Under the pieces are notes generated by a model. The model was not told the DNA's origin and searched no databases. It saw only the letters and a list, made by a program, of their open reading frames with translations. 64,000 nt of DNA, taken from assembly GCA_019973155.2 (NCBI GenBank), contig BPQB01000004.1, positions 186,001-250,000 of the forward strand, written 5' to 3'. The DNA comes from Phanerochaete sordida (Eukaryota > Basidiomycota > Agaricomycetes > Polyporales > Phanerochaetaceae). A program made the translations under genes and the position numbers. Positions 46,000-56,199 of this stretch are shown piece after piece (position 1 is the stretch's first letter; every line of letters starts with the position of its first letter).

Positions 46000-47447
46000 T
46001 CAGTCGAATGGCACGGGCCTGATGTTCGGCCCAGCGAGACCGAGCCCCTTCTGCTTCTCCGCAGCCGCGGCGCCGAACGCAGACGGCACGGGGATACCAC
46101 AGCAGTCTCCCCAGCCGACCTCGCGCTGGCCCGCGCCGCCCGTGTCGCCGTGCGCGTGCGCGTGGTCGTGGCCGCACGCGTCCTCGGCCTCCTCGCGCGG
46201 CGGCGGCATGGGCCCGTCCCACGGGAGGAGCGAGCCGAAGAGGAAGTGCTGGATGACGGGCAGCTTGCCGAGCACCTCGGCGCGGTACATCTTGAGCATG
46301 CCCTGGTTGACCTTGTCCCACGTCTTGACGGCCGAGATATCGTCGAGCATGGGCGAGTGCCAGCGGAGGGACGCGGTCTTGACCTGTTTCGCACGTTGAT
46401 TTGAGAATTCATGTCAGCGCGAGTGTGCAGCTATGGGGCGAACAGGGGTACGCACCGAGTTGATAAAGTGGATGCAGGCAAAGTACATGTAGTCCTTTGC
46501 GAACTCGTCGAGGATCTCGGGGTCGTGGATCGACTTCGGGCGGAGGTGTTTGTGGCCTGCGCGGATGGGTCAGGGAGGCAGTGGTCCCGAGAGAGGGGGA
46601 GACGCACCCTTCAGCTGCGCAGAGCCCCAGAGGAACGGCAGGAAGTGGTAGTCGTCGAGGCCCCACACGCCGTGCGAGCCGGCAGGCTCAAGCCAGTAGG
46701 TCGATTGCAGGAAGCGCATGACTTGGATGTATCTGTTGTCGTTGTAAGCGCAGTACTTTTGCGACTGGCGTAGCGGCGTACCTCCAGAACACTCGAACGA
46801 CAAGCGCGACATGGTCCTCCTTCGTTACGACGCCCAGCCGCTCAAGACACAACCTATGCTTTGGGTTAGCCTGGGTGCCTCTCACACACGGCGAGAACGC
46901 ACATCCAGCAAAGGAAGTTCAGCTCCATTCCGCTGCCATAGTCAATCCGCGTGCGGTTGCCCCATGACTCGCAGAAGTAGACTGAGATTTCGGGAACGGC
47001 TTCTGGCGGGAGGTTCGGAACTGTGGCGTGCAGCTCGGGAGCAAGCTTCGGAGGACATTCAGACACAGCATCGACGTGGTATATCAGCAGCACGCACCTC
47101 TTGGACCTTGTCGTAGAACGTCCGGAAGGCGGGGTTGCCGAAGCGCGATGCTTTGTTATCGACTGGAGGAATGCTCCGAGCGGTCTCCTCGACCTTGTCA
47201 AGTACGCTCATGATTGCAGCGACGCCCTATGCATGCAGATCCATGGACGTTCTTAGCGTGGCTGGCTACACGATGGCGTTACTTACATACGGGGGACTGC
47301 GCACACTCGTCCGTCAGCTTCACGCCCACGACGCGCTCATTAAGCTGCTCGATGAAGGCGATGATATCCTGGTGCGTCTTGGATTGCTGGAAGTACTCCA
47401 GCTGGTCTTTGGTCAAAATAACTTTGCGTGGTGGATGAAACGACATG
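46000..47447 (-). CDS. PP2A activator PTPA (Rrd-type peptidyl-prolyl isomerase)
   Basis: Activates protein phosphatase 2A catalytic subunits and has peptidyl-prolyl isomerase activity in the family. The ATG at 47447 gives [19 protein letters not shown]. Next come [12 protein letters not shown], the [10 protein letters not shown] exon, [20 protein letters not shown] (a family hallmark), [40 protein letters not shown] and [20 protein letters not shown]. The C terminus has an extra His-rich segment [14 protein letters not shown] and ends [10 protein letters not shown]. Five or six introns. Whether it corresponds to yeast RRD1 or RRD2 cannot be told from the sequence alone. Confidence 0.94.
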
Positions 47448-47815
47448 GCGAGAGCTCAGGCTTTCTGGTGAAGGTGAAGGTGGTGGTGCTAGTGTAAGCG
47501 ACTCTGTCGCGACTGCTGCTGTCCATACTTTGGGCGTCAGCACTCCGACATGACCGATATTGCAATCTCAGATTTCAGTACTTTATGCATCGCTCTTCGT
47601 TTAGCAGACAGTCCGACGCTCATAGGACCCAGATTTGGCGTTCACGCTTATGTGGGATCAGTGTATGGGAAAGTACCTCCCCAGTGATCAGTGATGGCGT
47701 CCAGGTATCCGAGTGTAGAGCGCCGTGTTATCCGTGGTCAGATTGGAGAGGAATATTGTACAACATGCATAACATCGGAGACAAGAAAGTGTATGAGGTA
47801 TGTGTCGGTGGTGAT
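47448..47815. other. Spacer, PTPA promoter
   Basis: About 370 bp between the PTPA start and the RBX1 stop, both genes on the minus strand. No gene seen. Confidence 0.4.
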
Positions 47816-48450
<635 letters not shown>

Positions 48451-48683
48451 GTTGCTTGTTTGCGGCGATGAGATTCGGGGACAAGTGGCGGTCGAGGGCG
48501 GGGTGACGGTGCGGTGCACGGCGTGCGGACGCGCGCCTACGCGCACAGTAATGAAGCGTGACGCTCGTAACATCACGCGTGTCACGATCGAGTGCAGCGC
48601 TTGCTGCCCGGCGTCTTTGTTTTCTCTTCGAGCTCGCCGTGCGCACCGACATCCTCGTATACCCATCTCTCGACGGCTTGAAG
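48451..48683. promoter_or_regulatory. Short bidirectional promoter RBX1 / SURF6
   Basis: Only 233 bp separate two outward-facing ATGs. It contains an imperfect inverted repeat, CGTGAC at 48558-48563 and GTCACG at 48591-48596, plus GCGTGT motifs. A shared, constitutive promoter is likely for two growth-linked genes. Confidence 0.5.
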
Positions 48684-50127
48684 ATGGCGACGGCAACAAG
48701 CGTACTGCAAGCCTCTCTCGAAGCGCATAATGCCACCTTTGAGGCGTTGTTGAACCTCATTCCTGCGAGATATTATCTTGTTCAGGAACTCTCCGAGGAG
48801 CAGGTTTGTGCAACAACCGTTTGCTGGTATACCGATTGCGTTGCTCAAACAAATTGAGAAGATAGCCTCGAAGTTCCAGAAGAACAGCAAGAAGCAAAAA
48901 GCTCCCAAGCAAGCCATAAAAGAGGCGTCCAAGAAGGCCAAGCGGGAGAAGGTGCGCTCTCATTTGCGTTCACTGTGACCGAGGACCTCATTCAGTAACA
49001 GCTCGACCCCGCCAACAACAAAACTCTCCTCGAGATACAACAGGAGAATGCTCTACAGAAGGAGCAGGACGCTGCCGACTCGAGCAACCGCAAGGGCAAG
49101 CGGAAGGCTGCCGCTATCGACTCGGATGACGATTCGGACGACATGCAACTAGACCAATCCATTGCAGTGGATGAAGACTCTGACGACGAGGGTGCTGAGG
49201 TAGCGGACGTTCCTTTGATACCAATGCCGGCGTCTGGCGGCATCTCTGAGCTTCGGGACAAGCTGCACGCGAAGATGGCCTCGCTGCGACGGGGGAACCG
49301 CTGGGGAGGAGAGGCTGGTAGTCGGGATGAGTTGCTAGAGGAGCGGAGAAGGCAGAGGGCTGAGATGCGAGAGCGGAGGAGGAAGGAGACGAGGGAGAAG
49401 ATCAAGCGCGAGCAGGAGGCGAAGGCGAAGAAGGGCAAGCAGCAGGATCAGCAGCAGAGAGTCAAAGGTCCTCAAACTAAAGTGCGTCTGCCTATCTTCA
49501 TCACTACTTATACTGGTACTTATGGTGCATCCAGACGCAACTGCTCGTCCCCGACCAGTCATCAGCATCAAGCTCGAGGCAGCCGCCTCCTGGTTTCGCC
49601 AATGTCGCCTACGCTTTGCCAGGATCGAGCAAAAAGGGACATGCGCACTTGAAGACGGCGTCGAACCCAACACAAGCACTTGCCCAGCTAGCTTCGCGCA
49701 AGGAGAAGCTACAGAAAATGCCCGAGGAGAAGCGGAAGGAAATCCAGGAGAAGGAGAAGTGGGAGAAGGCCGAGGCACGCATGGAAGGCTTGAAGGTCCA
49801 CGACGATGAGTCGCGGCTCAAGAAAGCTGCGAAGCGCAAGGAGAAGGAGAAGCACAAGAGCAAGAAGGCCTGGTATGCCCTTCCACATTATAACATCCAC
49901 CGCGGACCACTCATTACGCACGCAGGGACGAGCGGAAGGAGCAGCTCGCGACTTCGATGGCTGCGAAGCAGAAAAAGCGGACCGACAACATCGCGATGCG
50001 CAATGAGCGACGGAAGGACAAGGCCAAAGGCATCAAGCCGAAGTCAAAAGACAAGGGCCGGCCAGGCTTCGAGGGCAAGTCCTTTGGGAAGGGGAAACTC
50101 AAGGGCAAGGGCTCTGGAAAGAAGTAG
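48684..50127 (+). CDS. RRP14: SURF6/RRP14-type ribosome biogenesis protein
   Basis: Nucleolar factor for rRNA processing. The ATG at 48684 starts [21 protein letters not shown] 58-nt intron (48804-48861) joins ELSEEQ to IASKFQKN, followed by [20 protein letters not shown] and, after a further intron, [18 protein letters not shown] central acidic patch ([18 protein letters not shown]) precedes [18 protein letters not shown]. The C-terminal SURF6 domain is extremely Lys/Arg/Glu-rich: [59 protein letters not shown]. It ends KGKGSGKK, stop 50125-50127. The charge pattern is typical of the family. Confidence 0.93.
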
Positions 50128-50368
50128 TCTGCTCATATCCGCACGTTGTCCATGTTTTCCTGCTATCGATTCCTATTATTCTATCGTGTTGTCCGATGTG
50201 ATTGACGTTGGCGGAACTAAGGTATGTAGATGGTTTGGTGTCGAGAATGCGAAAGGGATACGGCGGGTAAAACAGACATATAACGAGAAAAAAGAAAGAT
50301 CCAACCTAAATCCACTCCGGATACACCGCGAAAGGACAGAGAGTACAGTAAAGACCGTGGGGGTGGGC

Positions 50369-53017
50369 TCAGCCGCGCACAACACCGACCGTGACGTCCG
50401 CCTCGCCCTCGCCGCCGCCCTCGCGCGAGCCATACCGCAGCGCAGTCTTACACCGCTCCGCTGCCCAGGCCGTCAGCTCGAGCAGCGCGTCATCCGCCAG
50501 ATCGCGCGGTACGTGTACCTCGATCGTCACCACGAGTGACTGCGACGGTCCGTCCCAGGTCGCAAGCGACGCGAGGTGCGCTGGCCGCGAGAAATGTGGC
50601 GTCAGCTGCCAGAAGTGCGGAGCGGGCAGATGTAGGACGTTCGGATGCCGCTCGATCTGGTAGACGAATGAGCAACTGATATTGCAACGGACGGGGAAGT
50701 ATGTACCTCCCGCATAGCACGTAAAAATGCTTCCATGCGACCTCCAGGGAGGCCTCGAGACGGAGCCGTCTGCAAGAGAACAGCGCCCAGCGATACCGCT
50801 GCAGGGTAGGCCAGGACAAAGGTGACAACAGTCTCGACTCCTGCCAGCAGCAAGTCGAACGAGCTGTGTTGGTGTCTGTGCGTTTCCATGAGTTCAATTG
50901 GTCAGATTCGACGAAGCTGATACGTACGGCGAAAGAAATGTGCGAGCGCAGAGGATGGACGAACAGAAGAGGATGGGAGCAAGCGTGTACGGGTTTGAGA
51001 GAAGGTTGGCGATAAGTGGTGGGTATGTGGTCTTGGAAGTGACGTTCAGACGTAACCGGAACGGCAGGAGGTTGTACAAAGGAGGGATATAGTTTCCGGC
51101 GGCTACGAATTCCAATGTCAACTGCCTGCCTCTTCCCCAAAATGAGAGGACAGAACCCACCACTGACGAGCTTGGCTTGACTATTGAATATTACAGCGGT
51201 GCAGATTAATGACAGCAGAGCGATACATAGCAATAAGGGTGGGAACTCGATTCTAGATGGAGTATCAGGATGAGAGCGAGTGACATGGAAGAAAATGAAG
51301 GTGCTGACCCTAGGACGGCGGCAAGCTCGTCACCACCGTGATGATGATGGTGGCCTTCGCCGGATGCAAGCAGCAGGTGCTCCACTGTCTCCTTGCATAC
51401 GTACACCGATGCGAAAAGCAGATATACGGACTGCGCGTACGTCATGAGCGTTTCGATACGCGCATTCCTGGTGTACGGTGTCAGTCACGCTCTCGCTGAT
51501 AGATGGTGATGGACTTACCCGTATGGTCTCCGCATCCCCGCGCGACTCTCAGGTCGTGCGAGGTAGCCAGGGAGAACGTGTGCGAGGGCGACACCGAACG
51601 CGTCAAAGACGACCCAGTAGCCTAAGCCCGTGCAGGAGAGCGACCCCACTTGCTGGCCTACGACCCAAAGCGTCGCCCCCAGAACAAACTGCCCGACGGC
51701 TGCGAGCGCGGCTAACGGGTCGATCTCGGGCTCTGCGTGCAACGGCGCGATTGGAGATTTCTCCGTGTGTACGCCTAGCCCTATGCCGTTGGTGCTTTCG
51801 ACAGGGGACAAACGATCAAGGTCGCTGCCGCTGTTGCTCTTATCGAAAGGGAACGGCGAGATGGGGTTCCATGGGCTCATGGGTGTTGGTGTTGGCTGAC
51901 TTTGCAAGTCGTCGGACCCGCCGCCAGGCTCAAGGAATGAGAAGAAGTTGTGCGACATTGAATGTTTGTGATGATGTCCACGTCGTGCGGGGCCACCTGG
52001 TGGCGCAGATCCCAGGGCAGGGAAGCCGTTCGCGCCATCAGGTGGTGGCCTGCCGCCGAACGTGAAGCCCTGCCGGAAGGTGTGCTGTCCGGGCCCCGGC
52101 GAGGTAACGGGCGGGATGAGGACACCCTCCTCTCCAGAGTACTCTGAAGGAACTTCCACATCGGTACTGCCGTCCTCGTCTATCGCGGTAGAAGGTAGCG
52201 AGCCTGGACGGGGAAAGAACACCGAGAGATTGCGTGAATGCAGACGCGAATGCCTCCGCGTATGTGACTGCGTGTTCGGTGCTGGAAGGGGAGAAACACC
52301 GTTGCCCCAGTTGAACGGACTCCGCTTTGGTGGCGAGCTCGAGGCAGGGTCGGAGCTCGAGTGTCCGGTGTGTCCTGGAATGTGTGATAGGCCGTTCCCC
52401 TCGGAGCCTTGCGTGGGCGGATACGACGCTGACTGGGATATCGAAAACGATGATGCTAGCGGCGAGGGAGCTGACGGGGAGAACGGGCCCGAGACTGAAC
52501 GTGCGCGTGCGTGCGAGGAATGGGCAGGTAGGGACAGTGACTGGCGCATGCCGGGAGCTTGATGCCTGTGACCATTTGCTTGGCCGTAGGCACCGTTTGT
52601 AGACGGACGCGGGGCCGCGAACGACGTGCGGTATGGGCCTGCGGAAGGCGGATGAAGTGGAGGGGAGCGTTGGGCAGGGAACGTACCGTTCAGCGGCGAG
52701 GACACCGCTGGCACTGACGTGACGCGACTCCGCGAGCTCGAGAACTGCGCCCGTGCGCCCCAGCCACCATGCTCGTTGCCCTCCGTCTGTGGTAGTCCTC
52801 CAGCTTTGGGTCTATCTGCGCGAGAACTCGACGCATCGTGTGCGCTGGAGCCGTTCACGCTTGCGTCCGCGCGGTTGCCCTTGGGCGGCGCAGCAAGCGG
52901 CAAGCTTGATGCGGGCTGATCATCGAGCGGGAATATGAGGACGTTGTCGTCTTCGTCGCGACTTGATTTGCGTCGGTGTACGCCATTCGTTGTTTGGCTG
53001 GGTCCTGCGGAGGTCAT
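50369..53017 (-). CDS. ZRG17: Zrg17-like cation diffusion facilitator (Zn transport partner)
   Basis: In yeasts Zrg17 pairs with Msc2 to load zinc into the secretory pathway; the assignment here is by pattern. The ATG at 53017 is preferred: the open frame extends upstream but reads poorly there. About 430 residues of Ser/Pro/Gly/His-rich disordered sequence are followed by CDF-like helices: [39 protein letters not shown], then [38 protein letters not shown] in adjoining exons. A loop with five consecutive His ([12 protein letters not shown]) follows, then further helices. The final soluble domain ([20 protein letters not shown]) resembles the CDF C-terminal ferredoxin-like fold and ends TVGVVRG. 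The HxxxD transport site of active CDFs is absent from the helix-2 segment, as in Zrg17/ZnT6-type subunits. Confidence 0.75.
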
Positions 53018-53668
53018 ACCGCCTTGTCCAATGCGGGGTAGCGCGAGAAGCAAGAGTCGACACTGCGCGCAGTCTCTGCCGCAAGGGCCCCGATTGTCAA
53101 CCTCGGAGACGGTCAACCAGAAGATAAGCCCGAGCGCAGGCTGGAGAAGACGGTGAGATTAGGGACAGCAAAGCGTACAAGGAAGAAATGATCTGGTCGC
53201 AGGTCCCAAGCACTAGACGCTCAAGGAGATCGAAGAGAACAGCGATGATCTTGGGAGCCTGACAATCCACAGCACAACACAATTGTTCGCCATCTAAGCG
53301 CAGCTCGTTTTACCTGTCGCTGTAGCAGATGGGTAGATCCTGACTATATTCCGCCCACTCTAACGTCGGTGTATCGTTGAAGCCTCCAGTACTGACTTCA
53401 CAGTATCTATGCGAAGTTACAGCCTTCGACCCACGACTAGAATCGTCACGATGCAAGCACGAGATAGAAGAACCGTAAATCATCATGTGCATGTATGTGA
53501 GACTGCATTATTAAGGCTTGTATGCATAGTACATATGTGGGGTATCGAGTGTGTAGAGCACGGACAGCCGACTGCTTGAATTTGCTGACCAGGGTACCAG
53601 CGCGCACCGCGCGCGAAAGCGAGTGTGATATACAAAAGAGCGTGTTCTTCCCCTATAGCCACCAGGAA
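53018..53668. other. Promoter region of the Zrg17-like gene
   Basis: About 650 bp between the start of the Zrg17-like gene and the 3' end of the Cys-rich gene. No gene recognised. Confidence 0.4.
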
Positions 53669-54113
53669 TCATTCTGCACGCTGCGTAGAGGCTCTGCCTG
53701 CGGCAGGTGCATCTTTCGCTGCTTCACGGTCGAGATCCATCGAACGGGACACCTTGGGCTGCGTGTTCACAACGCCGTTGCCACTGCGTCGGCTCTCTTT
53801 AAGGCTCTCGAGAGTGTCGGGTTCAGCAGCGGCAAAGTTCATAGTTTCCCGCTGGTGCTCGCGGACGACTTCGTCCGCGAAGTCTTCGTCTTCCCTGTTA
53901 CGCGGCGTGCAGCATTTGGCTGGCGGTGGTCAGCTTCGTGGACCATCCAAAGGAAGAGAACACGCACCGAAGAAGCACCAGCCTGTGGGCTGGTTCGCGG
54001 AGCTCATGCACGCGCACAGACCTGAGCTTTTGTTCAGTTCAGAGATACAGGAATGGACATAAGAGCTACGTACAGCACAATCCACAGCAGATATCACAAC
54101 AGGGGTCAGACAT
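53669..54113 (-). CDS. Small Cys-rich protein, 114 residues, three exons; family not recognised
   Basis: Exons 54074-54113, 53968-54021 and 53669-53919 join in phase over GTACGT..CTCAG (52 nt) and GTGCGT..GCCAG (48 nt). The N terminus starts MSDPCCDICCGLCCLCAC and has 11 Cys in its first 35 residues (5, 6, 9, 10, 13, 14, 16, 18, 29, 34, 35), including the WCFFAKCC segment. The remaining 79 residues are charged and probably disordered (PRNREDEDFADEVVREH, ending GRASTQRAE). There is no signal peptide, and the Cys pairs resemble neither a standard zinc finger nor a metallothionein exactly. A palmitoylated membrane-anchored protein or a metal-binding protein are both plausible. Reading frame and splice sites support a real gene; function is unknown. 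Confidence 0.72.
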
Positions 54114-54629
54114 AGCTTTCGTGCAAGAAGGTGACCGAGCAAAGGAAGTACAGAGGAGATACCTGCTCACGAACGAGAGACAAGGATATATGTAGGGAAC
54201 AAGAGCGGGAAATGGTGCCCGCGGTTGCTGGTCGTCGTGCGTCGAGGACGGCGGTTCCGGTCTCAACTTGCACAGCAATCGCGTTCGTGTTGGAATTCGC
54301 CTGCCATTCGCTCGCTCCCGTCAATTACGAGACGAGATCTAGATCAACGGAAGATGCAATGTGCGATCTCCGAAGTCCGTGTGCACGATCGTCGCTTCCG
54401 TTGCGGAGGCGAACCAGTGCCAAGCCCAGCGTGCACAGCAAGACCATCGGATTTATTCTCCATCGACAGCATAGCAGAACCAGCAGGTATGTATACGAAT
54501 GAATTGTCCTGCGCGAGAATGCAACATGGTATCAGAAACAGCTTTGCTGCTGATCGCGAAAGTGCTCGAGATCGGTCTCAAGGCGGTGGCAACTATGCAC
54601 GATCCGTACACATGGGGCGCATAGAAGCG
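54114..54629. other. Spacer upstream of the Cys-rich gene
   Basis: About 515 bp, CT-rich just before the Cys-rich ATG (54114-54250 on the minus strand), as in many fungal promoters. No additional gene. Confidence 0.4.
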
Positions 54630-55808
54630 TTAGGCCTGGGATTTCGACAAGAAATTCTGTAGCAGCTCGCACAGGTCTCCTGCGTCGGGCGTTGTTATGC
54701 GGTTCCAGTCTTCCTGCCGTAAGTAGTCCTCGTCGGGGAGGACTGACCAATTCGGAGAGGGTGTCGCTCTTATATGAGAAAAGTCCTGGACCGACAGATT
54801 AGGTACAGCCGCCTTGAGCAGCAGAAGTAAGCAACGAGTCTCAAAACGTCGAACAAAAATCGCACCGGCGGTGTAGGCACCTCAACTAGAGCGGCAGGGA
54901 ATGGGGCGAAGCGCAACTTTGTGCAATGCTCTATGATAGGGTTTGAGTCGATGTGAAAATAAACATCCACCGATGTTGAGGTGTGCATCCGGAACTGTTG
55001 TCAAGTCAACATACACACGGTAGGAAGACAGTGCGATTACTAACGGACCTGATGGCATCCCACGGCCAGGACAGAGTTACTCATGTCGTGAACCATCGCA
55101 CTGCCTTTGACATGCGGCAAAATGACGATCGAATTCTTCACGTTTCGCATGTGCACTGCCGTGAGGGAAGGGAAGGCATCGGATGCAGAGCCCGTGCACA
55201 AGTCAACAATGCAGCTGTCCAGGTCGGTGACACTTAGGTCTGTCGTCGAGGCTGACACAGAAGAGACAGAGGACCATGTAAGACGCTGACGAGTATGGCC
55301 TGAGAGGACGATGGAATTAGCTGATGCCCAGGAAGAGGATGCCACGTTGGACGTCGTCGCGGGGTGAGGGCCGCTGGGACATGCGCTAGTCTTTGCAGGC
55401 TTCCGCTTGAAAGAGAACTTCGGTTTGCCCGCAGAAGCAGTGCGAAGATCGTCTAAGGACTGCTCCAATGATTTAAGACTCTAGATTGTTGCGTCAGCGG
55501 CAGTTTGTATGACTCAAGAATAGTACTCACCTGTTCATACTGCCGCAAATCATACGAAGGTAGGTATGCATTAGCATCGCTTAAATCCTTGCGTAGTTTC
55601 GCAACATCAAGAGCCAAAGCGTTGATTGCATCCTGAGGTGCATTACCCTCGGCCTTTAGGACTGCCAGACGAGCAGACAAGTCTGAGTGGCAGGCAGCAT
55701 TTTTTCAGAGCCAAGCCAAGGTGAGAGCGAGAATGTTAGCGGACCAGATTGCGAGGCCTGGAAGGAAGTGTAGAATTCTTGAATCAAGGTCTTATTTGAT
55801 GCATCCAT
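54630..55808 (-). CDS. TBCC: Tubulin-folding cofactor C (TBCC)
   Basis: GTPase-activating chaperone for beta-tubulin. The start at 55808 gives MDASNKTLIQEFYTSFQ. An intron GTCCGC..CTCAG joins QS to DLSARLAVLKAEG, and the N-terminal helices follow (AINALALDVAKLRKDLSDAN, then SLKSLEQSLDDLR). The beta-helical TBCC/CARP domain: LDSCIVDLCTGS, LTAVHMRNVKNSIVILPHVK, GSAMVHDMSNSVLAVGCHQ, FRMHTSTSVDVYFHIDSNPI and IEHCTKLRFAPFPAALVE. The last exon is AAVPNLSVQDFSHIRATPSP followed by NWSVLPDEDYLRQEDWNRI and ends LSKSQA, stop at 54630-54632. The catalytic Arg of the CxxxxR-type motif should fall at the QFRMH junction. Confidence 0.9.
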
Positions 55809-56199
55809 CGCGCCGCGCACACCAGTTGAAGCTGCGTGGGTAGTATGGGGTTGAATACACGTCGTAGCGGCGTGCTCGGCGGCCGCTATGCTTTCTAGAG
55901 AGTGGCCACTGAGTGGAAGACAGACAAAAGCGGGACACGGTCGCATTGCCCGTATGGGCGATAAGTGTTCGATAAGTCCTCTGAGATAAAGCTTACCCGC
56001 CGGTATCTATCCTAGAAAACTCTACTTATGGTGTTTTCGGTCTGGATTGCTTAGTCAGCATCGAGACCGAAGGCTGTTTCTTCGCCGCGCTTCATCTTGC
56101 CTGTAACATCCACGCCGTCCCTCTAGGCGGCGACGACCGCCCTTTCCTTCCCCTGTCTCTCTTTTCGCCTCTACGTCTTTGCTGTCAATCTCGCCCAAC
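55809..56199. promoter_or_regulatory. Divergent promoter TBCC / chitin synthase
   Basis: 391 bp between outward-facing ATGs. It carries a CT-rich tract just before the chitin synthase start (56125-56199). No gene. Confidence 0.45.
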
